Positions 16,496-25,814 are shown, numbered from the stretch's first letter. The stretch: DNA of 64,000 nucleotides from VAZQ01 sp035293945 (GCA_035293945.1 DATGLV010000011.1:310001-374000), one strand, 5' to 3'. Made by a program: numbers and translations. Notes: a model not told the origin generated them from the sequence alone.

Positions 16496-18421
16496 TCAGA
16501 CTTGTTGTTGGGAGCTTGGACTCCGGCACCACTCGCGCCACATGGTCCGGTAGGCCGCTTCCAGTTGCCGACAGAACTTGACGCTGTCACATAGCGGAGA
16601 GGCGGCGACGCGACCGCGCAGGTCTGCGCGCAGGCTCGCCAAGGCTGATAAATCCGCGGCCAGGCGCGTCGCAACATCGACATAAGCTTGTGGCGTCGAC
16701 GCGACCAAATGTTCAAGGCCAGCGCGCGCGAGCAGGCTCGCACCCATCCGCGCGGAATGGCGATCGCCCCCGAGCGTAACCACCGGCACGCCCATCCACA
16801 ACGCCTCGCAAGTCGTCGTTGCGCCATTGTAAGGAAAAGTGTCGAGTGCAATGTCGACGCTCCCGTAAGCGGCCAGATGGTCAGCCGTAGATTTCAGCTT
16901 TCCCAGGAGCTCGACGCGATCGCCGGCGATGCCACGTTGCTCGAGCAAACGGCGCATGCGCGCGCGCATCTCCGGGAATGCCAGCCAACGGTGCTTGAGA
17001 ATGAGCCTCGACCCTTGAACCTGCTTGAGGACCGCAGCCCAGAGGTCGAGAACGTCGGCGTTTATCTTCGCGAGATTGTTGAAGGAGCCGAAGGTAATAA
17101 ATCCGCGCTCAATCGCCGGCAGCGGAGCAACATCCGGTGCTCCGTCCGGCGCAGTGTAGCAATTGAAGCCGCCGGGCAACCGCACAAGGCGCTCACTTGA
17201 CAGACTGTCGGCCGGCCCGGGTGGATCGACTATCGCATCGGTCAACCGAAAATCCACGGCGGAGAGGCCTGTCGTGTCCGGATACCCGAGCCAAGTTACC
17301 TGTATGGGCGCCGATCGGCGGGCGAAGACCGCAAGTCGGTTCCCGCCGGTATGACCGGACAAATCGACCAGTATGTCGATGCCATCCGACCGCATCGCCG
17401 CCGCCAAGTCATCATCGGCGATCCCCGCGGTCGGACGCCACGCAGCGGACTTCGACTTGAAGAACGATGTCAATTCGTCTTCCTCGGCTCCGCCCGAATA
17501 GCAATACGTTTCAACCGCAGCCGGGTCGTGTCCGCGGAAGACACCGGAGAGAAAATACCCGACGGAATGGATGCGAAAATCAGCAGACACGTAGCCCACG
17601 CGCAGGCGCCGCTCGGGATCGCGGGTATTGGCGAAGGTGGTGAAGCGGGGCAGGTTATCGCTGAACCTCTGCACTTCCCGATGCGCGTCATACAGGAATG
17701 AGGAATTCACGGCTTGGTCGTAGTGCAGCACCAATAGCAGGCCGGATAGATGGCTGGCATAGCCGTCGCGCAAACGCGCTGCGTGACGCCAACGTTCGAC
17801 AGCCTGCTTCCCGGCTCCTTTTGGCAGTGGCCTGCCCGAACCGCACTCCAAATAAGCCGCGGCGAGCAGCGGGTCGCGCTTGGCTGCGAGCTCGATGCCT
17901 TCGACGTAGCTAGCGAACAATCGCTGCGTTTCGCGCACCGCGATCTCGGCCGGCGTGAGCGAAGCATCGAGCTGCGGCGCGTGGGCGACGGCTTTGGCAG
18001 CGCAGTCCATCGCCTCGTCGTGCCTCCCGACCTCCGCCAGCGCGTCGCCGAGATTGCGCCAGGCGATGGCGTAGTCGGGGCGTATGGCCACCGCCTTCCG
18101 GTAATGCTCGATGGCCTCTGCGCGGTTGCCCAGCGAGTGTAGCGAGTCGCCCAGATTGTTGATGATTTCAGGCCGGTTCGGCTGCAACCGCAGGGCCTCG
18201 CGGTAGGCGAGGATCGCCTCCTCGAATCGGCCCATATCCTTCAGTGCGATTCCGAGGTTGTTCAAGGCTTCGGGGAACCCAGGGCGGATCGCGAGTGCGC
18301 GCCGATAATGCTCCACCGCCGCCGCAAACCTCCCGGCCTGATGCTCGCGGAATGCATCCGCCAAGGCCCGCTCAGCAAGGTCCTGCGCGCCACTTTCACC
18401 AGCCACCGACATCCGCTGCAT
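16496..18421 (-). CDS. TPR protein with SPINDLY/OGT-type GT41 glycosyltransferase domain
   Basis: A 641-residue soluble protein. Residues ~15-150 hold four or so 34-residue TPR units (FPEALNNLGIALKDMGRFEEAI, RPEIINNLGDSLHSLGNRAEAI and similar). Residues ~265-640 are the GT41 catalytic region: HSVGYFLSGVFRGHD with the conserved His, ILVDLSGHTGGNRL, PIQVTWLGYPDTTG, FGSFNNLAKINADVLDLWA, DIALDTFPYNGATTTCEALWMGVP and GGDRHSARMGASLL. The eukaryotic homologues transfer GlcNAc (OGT) or fucose (SPINDLY) from nucleotide sugars to Ser/Thr of proteins; bacterial targets are mostly unknown. It stands at the head of the polysaccharide gene run, 317 bp before the next gene, so co-transcription is likely but not proven. 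Confidence 0.92.
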   Translation of the reverse strand: MQRMSVAGESGAQDLAERALADAFREHQAGRFAAAVEHYRRALAIRPGFPEALNNLGIALKDMGRFEEAILAYREALRLQPNRPEIINNLGDSLHSLGNRAEAIEHYRKAVAIRPDYAIAWRNLGDALAEVGRHDEAMDCAAKAVAHAPQLDASLTPAEIAVRETQRLFASYVEGIELAAKRDPLLAAAYLECGSGRPLPKGAGKQAVERWRHAARLRDGYASHLSGLLLVLHYDQAVNSSFLYDAHREVQRFSDNLPRFTTFANTRDPERRLRVGYVSADFRIHSVGYFLSGVFRGHDPAAVETYCYSGGAEEDELTSFFKSKSAAWRPTAGIADDDLAAAMRSDGIDILVDLSGHTGGNRLAVFARRSAPIQVTWLGYPDTTGLSAVDFRLTDAIVDPPGPADSLSSERLVRLPGGFNCYTAPDGAPDVAPLPAIERGFITFGSFNNLAKINADVLDLWAAVLKQVQGSRLILKHRWLAFPEMRARMRRLLEQRGIAGDRVELLGKLKSTADHLAAYGSVDIALDTFPYNGATTTCEALWMGVPVVTLGGDRHSARMGASLLARAGLEHLVASTPQAYVDVATRLAADLSALASLRADLRGRVAASPLCDSVKFCRQLEAAYRTMWREWCRSPSSQQQV

Positions 18422-18771
18422 TTCCCTGACTGTCCCGTCATCATCGGGGGTCCAAAGGGTCAGGGGCTAGCATGAAGACAAAATGCAAGTGTGACAGCTG
18501 GGACGCAGCAAACCCGCCGTTGTTAGGCGGCCGCGGGGCCCTCTGGTCGCCCGGCAGGTCATGCGGGCCGCAAACCGGAAAGGTGCACGCCGCCCTCGAT
18601 GGTTGACGACGATCGACCCTCGCCGGGGCGACCTCCTCTGTCCAGTGGTGGCAACAGCTCCCAACGCCGCTGCACGCTCGACCTTCATTTACCATGACTG
18701 AGAACGAGGCGACTGCAGTAATCGGCCCTTAAGCCCGTACACCTATCAAGCCGGGAACGAAGGAGACAATC
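18422..18771. other. Divergent intergenic region without a recognised gene
   Basis: This 350-bp spacer lies between the SPINDLY-type gene (minus) and the small HTH-like gene (plus), so it must hold both promoters. I see no convincing -35/-10 pair, repeat or RNA gene. Short open frames here have no ribosome site and no recognisable sequence. Confidence 0.5.
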
Positions 18772-19071
18772 GTGCCACAAATCTGGCTGACCTACGCTGA
18801 GCTCGCCGACATGATCGGCTGTGACCCCGTCCAAGCACGCGCAACTGCTTCGATGCTCCCGCTTGACCGACGGAGATGCCATGACGGTCAAACGCGCGCG
18901 AAGCTGAATGCCCACCTTGCCGAGGTCTTCCTCGATCGTCTTGCGCGCGAGTGGATGGAACGTGAAATCGCGGGCTGCGTCGGCAACTTGCGCGAAACAC
19001 GCGAGCTGATGCTAGCGCACCCTCTTGCGCAGGATCAGACGGCAGAAGAACGAAGACGTTACCGAGCGTAG
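18772..19071 (+). CDS. Small HTH-like protein of unknown function
   Basis: A 99-residue protein starting at GTG, with AAGGAG seven bases upstream, a near-ideal ribosome site that fixes the start. The N-terminal part (IWLTYAELADMIGCDPVQAR) has the look of an excisionase/MerR-type helix-turn-helix recognition region, followed by DRRRCHDGQTRAKLN and a charged helical C-terminus (about 55-99). I recall similar short proteins in Rhizobiales genomes but cannot name a function. DNA binding is possible yet unproven. A clear intrinsic terminator follows at 19116, so it is a single-gene transcript. Confidence 0.7.
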   Translation: MPQIWLTYAELADMIGCDPVQARATASMLPLDRRRCHDGQTRAKLNAHLAEVFLDRLAREWMEREIAGCVGNLRETRELMLAHPLAQDQTAEERRRYRA

Positions 19072-19115
19072 CAGCCTGACAACAGCGATGCGGGCCGCTG
19101 GCGAGAAACTGCAAG

Positions 19116-19149
19116 GCCCGTCCACGCGACGCGCGGACGGGCTCATTTT
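19116..19149 (+). terminator. Intrinsic terminator of the small HTH-like gene
   Basis: GCCCGTCC (19116-19123) pairs perfectly with GGACGGGC (19135-19142) around an 11-base loop, followed by CATTTTTGA. It lies 45 bp after the stop codon at 19071. Confidence 0.8.
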
Positions 19150-19252
19150 TGATATCGATCAGCCAATCTCAGTTGTCCTGGTCAAGATCGACGCGCGCTC
19201 CGGTTGCCGGGTCGAGGAACGACCGAAGAGCCCGGTGTCGCGATCACCGATG

Positions 19253-19281
19253 TGTCACAAATCGTATGTTGCCTTGTCACA
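19253..19281 (+). promoter_or_regulatory. Pho-box-like direct repeats upstream of the phosphatase-family gene
   Basis: TGTCACA occurs at 19253-19259 and again at 19275-19281, exactly 22 bp apart (two turns, same DNA face). PhoB sites are 7-bp direct repeats with an 11-bp period and TGTCA cores, so two TGTCACA at 22 bp, 190 bp before a phosphatase-superfamily gene, is suggestive. The expected middle half-site is weak, so the assignment is tentative. Confidence 0.35.
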
Positions 19282-19473
19282 TCCGCGGCCGGCGCTGGCA
19301 ACTTCCCAATAAACGGCCGTTTCCATAGCAGATTGACGTCGCAAACGTCACGAAACTGCAAACACCGCGACCTTACTCCGTAACATTTCATTCCTAGGGT
19401 TCCGTGCGCCCGCGTATTCGGAGTTGCTCCGCTTGGCGCGCGCACCACTGCAACGGATTCTTGGGGGATTCAA

Positions 19474-21642
19474 ATGAACAGGCTTGCTCATTATTCCGCA
19501 GGCGCGCTGCTCGCGCTCTTGGCTGCCGGCGTCGTGCCGGCGAATGCCGCGGGTTGCCAGCTTGGACTGAACGGCAGCGCAATCAAGCACATCGTCTATC
19601 TGCAGTTCGACAACGTTCATTTGCGCCGCGACAACCCGAATGTACCGTCGGATCTCGAGCAGATTCCAAGCTTGCTGCATTTCATGCAGCAGCAGGGGAC
19701 GCTGCTGACAAATCATCATACGCCGCTGATCTCGCACACCTCTGTGGATATCGTGACGTCGCTGACCGGCGTGTACGGCGAGAAATTCGGATTCGCGGTC
19801 GGCAACAGCTTCGGCTTCTTTGATCCAAACGGCGTTCCGCATTTCCCGAGCTCATTTGCCTATTGGACGGATTCGGTCAACGAGGGCACCACATCGAGCC
19901 CGATGCTCGTCCCCGAGATGGACGATCAGCGCGGCAAGGTGCACCCCGCGCCGTGGGTTCCCTTCACCCGCGCCGGCTGTGACGTCGGCGCCTTCTCGAT
20001 TGCGGACATCGAGTTGGAGAACGCCAACGGCAGCCCAACCGGCGACCTCGCAACCGTGTTCGGGAACCCGTCGGCCGAGCTTGCCGAGGGCGCCAGCAAT
20101 CCGACCTTGGCCGCTGCCGACTTCGAAGGCATCGCCATCCACTGCGCGCAGGGCAGTCCGCTCTGCGGTGGTTCCACGCACGCCCGACCCGATGTCCTTA
20201 ACGATGAGCCGCACCCGGACGGCACCGGAACCGGCGGCTATGTCGGCTTCCAGGCGCTCTTCGGCAACAAATACGTGGCGCCAGCCATCAATCACGGCAA
20301 CGGCTTTGTCCTTGATCTCGACGGCAATCACGTCACCGACAGCCATGGCAGCGATGGCTTCCCGTCCGGCTTCGATCCAACTCCGTCACAGGCGCTGGGC
20401 TATGTGGCGCAAATGCTCGAGGCGGGCGTGCCGGTGGTTTATTTCTACATCGAAGATGCGCACGACAATCACAATTATCCAAATGCACCCATTGCGAACT
20501 ACCCGGACGGCACGTTCGGACCCGGAGAGGCAAACTATGTGGCGTAGCTCAAGGCCTACGATGCAGCCTTCAGCAAGTTCTTCGCCCGCCTCGCAGCCGA
20601 CGGGATCACCAAGGACAACACGCTGTTCGTCATCACCGCCGACGAGAACGACCATTTTGCCGGATCGGTGCAACAAGCGGTGCCGCCCGGATGCGACGGC
20701 GTGACGACGCCCTGCACCTATCCGGTTGGCGCTAAAGGCGAGGTCGATGCTGACCTCAGCCTGGTATTCGCGACCGAATTTGGCAACACCACGCCCTTCG
20801 GCGTGCACTTCGACGATGCGCCAAGCGTTCACATCGACGGCAACCCCGCGCAGACGGATTCGGTGACCCGCACGCTTGAGCGTCAGGCGGCCGCACTCGT
20901 GGGCTTTGATCCAATCATCAATGCCGACACCGCGGTGACGCAAGCTCTGGCTGATCGGGCGGAGCTTGCGCTCCTGCATATGATCACCCATGATCCGAAT
21001 CGCTCGCCGAGCTTCGTCCTGTTCGGCAATCCCGATTATTTTCTCGAAGCGTTCGGCGATACCTCGCCGGCATGCACGCCGGCCATCAACTCGAAAAGCT
21101 GCTTTATCCAATCGCGCGCCTTCGCCTGGAACCATGGCGACTTCCAGAACCAGATCACTCGCACCTGGCTTGGCATGGTGGGACCCGGCGTCAGAACGCT
21201 GGGACAGACCGATGTCATCTTCAGCGACCACACAGATATTCGTCCGACTATCCTGAGCCTCGCGCATCTCAAGGACGACTATGCGCACGACGGGCGTGTT
21301 CTGTTCGAGGTGCTGAAATCAGATGCCCTGCCCCAGTCCCTGCGCGCCCATCAGGACACTCTCCGGGAGCTTGCCGCGGCTTACAAGCAGATCAATGCAC
21401 CACGCGGAGAGCTCGGGCGCAGGACGCTCAGTGGGCTCTCGACCCGAGCACTCGAGGGGGACGACACGACCTACGCCACGCTCGAGGACAAGATCGTCGA
21501 CATCACTAATCGACGGAACGAGATCGCCGGCAAGATGATCTCGATGCTGGAGGACGCCGCATTCGGAGGCCAAGCCATCGACCAGATCGCGGCGAAGGAA
21601 TTGATCGAGCAGGCACAGGATCTGCTTCAATCAACCGATTGA
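19474..21642 (+). pseudogene. Secreted alkaline-phosphatase-superfamily phosphoesterase broken by one TAG
   Basis: One continuous frame of 722 codons (including the TAG) is interrupted only by TAG at 20545-20547 (codon 358). The N-terminal part has a signal peptide (residues 1-26, PANAAG), a first metal-site Asp (YLQFDNVH, D46) and SHTSVDIVTSLTG with the nucleophile region. After the TAG the same frame goes on as LKAYDAAFSKFFARLAADG, FVITADENDHFAG and SDHTDIRPTILSLAHLKDD, the metal-binding C-terminal half. The stop lies between NYVA and LKAYD where a Gln (CAG) would fit, so a single C-to-T change explains it. Neither half alone would have a complete active site. Start ATG 19474 follows GGGGGA. 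It could be a recent nonsense mutation, a base-calling error or leaky readthrough. Confidence 0.85.
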
Positions 21643-21660
21643 TCAGCCGCAACCCGTTGC

Positions 21661-21687
21661 CCGCCCGCGCCCGCGAGGCGCGGGCGG
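21661..21687. terminator. GC hairpin between convergent genes
   Basis: CCGCCCGCGCC (21661-21671) and GGCGCGGGCGG (21677-21687) form an 11-bp perfect stem with a CGCGA loop. It lies 19 bp after the phosphoesterase stop and before the converging metallophosphoesterase. No T-run follows on either strand, so it is a terminator-like or transcript-end-protecting hairpin rather than a canonical intrinsic terminator. Confidence 0.55.
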
Positions 21688-21767
21688 CGTCACATCCCGA
21701 GCCCCATGCATCCGAAACAGGGCGATCGGCGCCGACCCGAGGCCACATTGCCGATTCTCGGCCCGGC

Positions 21768-22526
21768 TCAATCAGCAAAATCGCTCGGTTCCCTGGCGAT
21801 ATCGAGCGCGAGCTGTGACACAAGCACTTCGCCTGACGGCACGAAGCGGACCAGATTGATGGTGCCTGCGTATTCCGGCGAGCCGGAATAGTAGGCGCAC
21901 GGCGCTCCACTGACCTTGGCAGCCCGGTTCCAATGACCGAGCGCCACGTAGTCAGCGCCGGTCGCCGCGATCTCGTCGTCGCCGATAAGCCAGCTCGGGC
22001 GCAACCGCGTGCTGCGATCGGGAGCAGGCTGGTAATGACCATGCGCAACCGCGATCTGCCAACGCGTGACGCGTGGGCGACTGCGCTCCAGCGGGTTCAT
22101 GTCGGAATAATCGCGATGGGCGCGACCCCAGATTTCGAGCCCGAGGCCGGGGAAGAGAACCGCTTCGTCATGCGTGATACCCAGCACGTGCAGGTTTGCG
22201 ACCTTCGCCAACTTGCCTCGGTGATAGACCGCTTCCGCAACAGCGGGATCGTGATTGCCCGGCAGGATCACTACCGGCAGCTCCGCCGCGGCGATGACAT
22301 CGGCGGCACGATCGGTCAGCGACTGCGGGACCCTGTGACTATCGAAGGTGTCGCCGGCCAGGATCGCAACATCGGCACCGGCGCGGCGCGCGGCCCCGAG
22401 CACGCACGCGAGCCCGGCCGTGCCGTCGCCGCCGTGCAGGCGAGCCGTGTGATCATGATCGACATGGAGGTCTGAGCTGTGAGCCACGACCAAGTCGCGC
22501 CCGAGCGGTATATTCTGTGCGTCCAT
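21768..22526 (-). CDS. Calcineurin-like metallophosphoesterase (SbcD/YfcE-type fold)
   Basis: A 252-residue protein with the full di-metal motif set: SSDLHVDHDH (D-x-H), AGDTFDSH (GDxxD), LPGNHDP (GNHD), AVAHGHY and ALGHWN. The order resembles SbcD/Mre11-type nucleases, but there is no SbcC-like ATPase partner and no long C-terminal capping domain, so a nuclease role is not assured. Phosphodiesterase or phosphatase activity is the safe statement. The ATG at 22526 begins MDAQNIPLGRDLVVAHSSDLH, and the in-frame 22637 start adds residues unlike the fold. It converges on the broken phosphoesterase and diverges from the small gene at 22687. Confidence 0.82.
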   Translation of the reverse strand: MDAQNIPLGRDLVVAHSSDLHVDHDHTARLHGGDGTAGLACVLGAARRAGADVAILAGDTFDSHRVPQSLTDRAADVIAAAELPVVILPGNHDPAVAEAVYHRGKLAKVANLHVLGITHDEAVLFPGLGLEIWGRAHRDYSDMNPLERSRPRVTRWQIAVAHGHYQPAPDRSTRLRPSWLIGDDEIAATGADYVALGHWNRAAKVSGAPCAYYSGSPEYAGTINLVRFVPSGEVLVSQLALDIAREPSDFAD

Positions 22527-22686
22527 TCCGATCTCGTGAAAATATTCGCCAATCAACACGGCACCAGCGCACCAGGCAGGCTCAACAGTCGCAGAATGGC
22601 CCCGATCACGCCGCAGTGCCATCCCGACTTTGCCCATCTCGGATGCTTGCCTTTTGCAGGGTCAACGCGTGTGAGGGGATGGTAAC

Positions 22687-22965
22687 ATGAGTACCGCCGA
22701 CGATTACCGTACCAATGCCGAAGACTGCCTGCGGATGGCCGAGGCCGCTGCGGAGGATCGCGACCGGCCGCTTTGGGCGACGATGGCGCAATCGTGGTTG
22801 CGGCTGGCGGAGCACGCCGAGCGCATCGCGCCAGCGCCCGGGCATGCTGCAGTCGAGGCGGATCAGCTCGAATGCGTCGCCTTGGCACCGGAGCAGATTG
22901 TCGATCGCCAACGCGCACCGGCGCCCGACGGCCCGGCGGCCGAATCGCAGCGATCGGCGGGCTGA
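22687..22965 (+). CDS. Small conserved Rhizobiales-type protein of unknown function
   Basis: A 92-residue protein. The first 45 residues (DDYRTNAEDCLRMAEAA, WATMAQSWLRLAEHAERI) match a pattern I know from many short Rhizobiales proteins that begin with an amphipathic two-helix unit (DxYRxxAxxCxxxA ... W..LA). The remainder is Pro/Ala-rich and probably disordered. Function is unknown. A GAGGGG ribosome-site-like run precedes ATG 22687. It is divergent from the metallophosphoesterase and stands alone. Confidence 0.65.
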   Translation: MSTADDYRTNAEDCLRMAEAAAEDRDRPLWATMAQSWLRLAEHAERIAPAPGHAAVEADQLECVALAPEQIVDRQRAPAPDGPAAESQRSAG

Positions 22966-23039
22966 CGCCATCAGATCGCTCGGAGATGAACACTTTTGTG
23001 TTCCGAGCATCCGATTCGATCCATTGACAGCCTGATGCC

Positions 23040-24572
23040 CTAGAGCGGCAGGTTGTCATGTCGCCTCGGCGGCACTTCGACCTTCTTTCCGCGCAACATC
23101 GCCAATGCCCGCGCGATGCGCGGGCGCGTCGCCCGCGGCATGATCACATCGTCGATATATCCGCGTTCTGCAGCCGCAAACGGTGAGAGGAAGCGATCCT
23201 CATATTCCTTGGTGCGGGCGGCGATCTTGGCCGCCTCGCCGATATCGGCACGGAATATGATCTCGACCGCACCTTTGGCGCCCATCACAGCGATTTGCGC
23301 AGTCGGCCAAGCATAGTTGACATCGCCGCCGACATGTTTGGACGCCATGACGTCGTAAGCGCCCCCGAACGCTTTGCGGGTGATCACGGTCACCAGTGGC
23401 ACGCTGCATTGGCTATAGGCGAACAGGAGCTTGGCCCCGTGCTTGATCAGCCCACCGTATTCTTGATCGGTGCCGGGCAGGAACCCCGGAACGTCCACGA
23501 AGGTGACGATCGGAATGTCGAAGGCATCGCAGAAGCGCACGAACCGCGCCGCCTTGCGGCTGGCATCGGAATCGAGCACGCCCGCGAGCATCATCGGCTG
23601 ATTGGCGACAAAGCCCACCGTACGCCCGGCAATGCGGCCGAAGCCGGTCAAGATGTTCATCGCGAACGCGGCCTGAATCTCGAAAAAATCGCCCTCGTCC
23701 ACAACCTTGTGGATCAGCTCCTTCATGTCGTAGGGCTTGTTCGGGTTGTCGGGAACAAGCGTGTCGAGGGATTTTTCCTCGCGCTCCATCTCGTCGTATG
23801 ATGGCCAGTACGGCACTCCGGCAGCGCTGTTGGAGGGAAGGAAGTCGATCAGACGGCGCATCTGCAGCAGGCACTCGACGTCATTGTCGTAGGAGCCGTC
23901 AGCGACCCCGGATTTGATCGTGTGAACGCCAGCGCCGCCCAGTTCCTCGGCGGTCACAACCTCGTTGGTCACCGTCTTCACTACATCCGGACCGGTCACG
24001 AACATATAGCTCGTGTCGCGCACCATGAATATGAAATCGGTCATGGCCGGCGAGTAGACGTCTCCACCGGCGCATGGACCCATGATCACCGAGATCTGCG
24101 GGATGACGCCGGAAGCAATGACATTGCGTTTGAACACCTCGCCGTAACCGCCCAGCGCCGCCACCCCTTCCTGGATGCGGGCGCCGCCAGCATCGAACAG
24201 GCCGATGATCGGCGCCCGCGCTTTCATCGCCAGATCCTGGATTTTCACGATTTTCTGCGCATGCGCCTCGCTCAGCGACCCGCCGAACACCGTGAAGTCC
24301 TTGGCGAAGGCGAAGACGGTGCGGCCATTGACAGTGCCCCAGCCGGTAACCACCCCGTCGCCGGGGATCTTGGTCTTCTCCATCCCGAACTCGGCCGAGC
24401 GGTGCTCGACGAACATGTCGAATTCCTCAAACGAGCCCTTATCCATCAAGAGCTCCATGCGCTCGCGGGCAGTCAGCTTGCCACGCTTGTGCTGCGCCTC
24501 GATGCGAGCAGCACCACCGCCGGCGCGGGCGCCCGCGCGGCGATGAGACAGCTTCTCAACGATGTCCTTCAT
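23040..24572 (-). CDS. pccB: Propionyl-CoA carboxylase beta subunit (carboxyltransferase)
   Basis: A 510-residue biotin-dependent carboxyltransferase that moves CO2 from carboxybiotin to propionyl-CoA, giving methylmalonyl-CoA. It has the two crotonase-like halves: N-terminal ARERMELLMDKGSFEEFDMFVEHR and GGARIQEGVAALGGYGEVF; C-terminal DVPGFLPGTDQEYGGLIKHGAKLL, TRKAFGGAYDVMASKH and WPTAQIAVMGAKGAVEI. Length and motifs fit PccB closely. The biotin carboxylase partner (pccA) is not adjacent, so it must lie elsewhere; the next gene upstream is the ATP12 chaperone, 37 bp away and possibly co-transcribed. Confidence 0.93.
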   Translation of the reverse strand: MKDIVEKLSHRRAGARAGGGAARIEAQHKRGKLTARERMELLMDKGSFEEFDMFVEHRSAEFGMEKTKIPGDGVVTGWGTVNGRTVFAFAKDFTVFGGSLSEAHAQKIVKIQDLAMKARAPIIGLFDAGGARIQEGVAALGGYGEVFKRNVIASGVIPQISVIMGPCAGGDVYSPAMTDFIFMVRDTSYMFVTGPDVVKTVTNEVVTAEELGGAGVHTIKSGVADGSYDNDVECLLQMRRLIDFLPSNSAAGVPYWPSYDEMEREEKSLDTLVPDNPNKPYDMKELIHKVVDEGDFFEIQAAFAMNILTGFGRIAGRTVGFVANQPMMLAGVLDSDASRKAARFVRFCDAFDIPIVTFVDVPGFLPGTDQEYGGLIKHGAKLLFAYSQCSVPLVTVITRKAFGGAYDVMASKHVGGDVNYAWPTAQIAVMGAKGAVEIIFRADIGEAAKIAARTKEYEDRFLSPFAAAERGYIDDVIMPRATRPRIARALAMLRGKKVEVPPRRHDNLPL

Positions 24573-24609
24573 GGTTGGACCGCCTCCTCGTCCGATGCGC
24601 CGCCGTACT

Positions 24610-25404
24610 CTACGAAGATTCCTGCCGGAGCGCTGCTAGTACCAGAGCCGCCGATTTGACTTCGGCGAATTGCGCCGCGCGCCGCTCGAGCGCCAATGCA
24701 TCACGGCCCCAAAGCTCCATGTTCCAATCTTCGTCGATATGCGCAGCGGCCCATGCTTCTTCGGCCGAGAGCCGCCCCGACAGTAAGGCGAGTGCGATGA
24801 GAGCCGAGCCGGTAAGCGTCGTGATCGTGCTCAGCGCGCCGAGGCGCCACGGATCGCGCGGTATGGCCTCAGTCGCTGCCTTTATCGCGGCGGGGGGCTG
24901 CACGATGAAATTGACCCCCTGGGTGGTGACGAAATCGGCGGCGAGTTTCTCGCGCGCCCAGACGAGCAGCGGATTCCAAGCTTGCGCTTGCCTGGCAACC
25001 AACTCCTGCGGGCCTGTCGCACGGTAGACAAGGAGATCCGAAGCCAGATATCTCGCGATCTCCGCCGCCACTTCCGCGGGCGCCGCAGCGACGCCATCGA
25101 TGATCGAATTGGCGAGCCGCGTGAGCGGCATCTTGGCCGGATCGATGACGTCCCCCTGGGCATTCCATTCCGCCGCGATCGCCTCGGCAAGCGCCCGCGC
25201 CGGAACCTCGAGGACGTGTCGCGCCGGCGTCCTGACCGCGCGCCCATCGAGGCGCACCGCAAATCCGTGCTCGTCCCGACCAGAATCTTCCACCTGCGCG
25301 CTCTTGTAAAAGCGGCGCCGCAACTGCGGCCGCGCCGAACGCCGCGCCGTCTCGATGGGATCGATCGGCGGCTGGGCAAAGATGTCTTCAAAGATGTCGC
25401 GCAT
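24610..25404 (-). CDS. ATP12-family F1-ATPase assembly chaperone
   Basis: A 264-residue member of the ATP12 family, found in alphaproteobacteria and mitochondria, where ATP12 binds the F1 alpha subunit before assembly. Recognisable stretches are RRRFYKSAQV, GFAVRLDGRAVRTPARHVLEVP, AEAIAAEWNAQGDVIDPAKMPLTRLANSIIDGV, DLLVYRATGPQELVARQAQAWNPLL and the C-terminal WAAAHIDEDWNMELWGRDALALERRAAQF. The presence of this family supports alphaproteobacterial origin. It is upstream of pccB by 37 bp. Confidence 0.92.
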   Translation of the reverse strand: MRDIFEDIFAQPPIDPIETARRSARPQLRRRFYKSAQVEDSGRDEHGFAVRLDGRAVRTPARHVLEVPARALAEAIAAEWNAQGDVIDPAKMPLTRLANSIIDGVAAAPAEVAAEIARYLASDLLVYRATGPQELVARQAQAWNPLLVWAREKLAADFVTTQGVNFIVQPPAAIKAATEAIPRDPWRLGALSTITTLTGSALIALALLSGRLSAEEAWAAAHIDEDWNMELWGRDALALERRAAQFAEVKSAALVLAALRQESS

Positions 25405-25814
25405 CGGGGCCTTCCATCGGCGTGATCATGCCCAAAGCGTGCGTCCCGCGCTGCCTCCTTTTGCCGCCCCGGTTCAGCCCACCGGTATGGCAATTTCATT
25501 TCGCACTTGCAAACTTCGGGCCGCCTTGCTGGTGCAGCTGCGAAAACAATGAAAAAATATAATTATAGCAGGTACTTATGTAGATATCCCCAGAAACAAC
25601 TTAAGGCCCTGGTTGACACGTCTGATAGCGGGTAGTCGCCGACCATGAGTTTGCACAATCCGTGCCCCTGTTATGAAGAATGTATCGGTAGAAATTGACG
25701 CGTCCGTCCACTAACATCCGACGGAATCGGCGCTCATAAGCCGAGCAGTCCGGGGGAGACCGGCCGACACCTGCGCGCGCGGGTTCACCGGGCGTGTGAG
25801 TGCACGAGGAGTCA
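25405..25814. other. Divergent intergenic region upstream of the kor operon
   Basis: This 410-bp spacer must hold promoters for the ATP12 gene (minus) and the oxidoreductase operon (plus). The part around 25546-25600 is distinctly AT-rich (AAAAAATATAATTATAGC type sequence), unlike the rest of the window, and is the likeliest promoter zone. No RNA gene or supported open frame is seen. Confidence 0.5.

Noticed and set aside
20545..20547. TAG read as pyrrolysine, or a selenocysteine-type recoding
   Set aside because: Pyrrolysine decoding is not expected in this group, selenocysteine uses TGA, and the site is not a catalytic position; a mutated CAG is simpler.
25613..25645. TTGACA-like element as the kor operon promoter
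   Set aside because: TTGACA is present, but the sequence 17 bases on is not a -10 element, so I did not annotate it.
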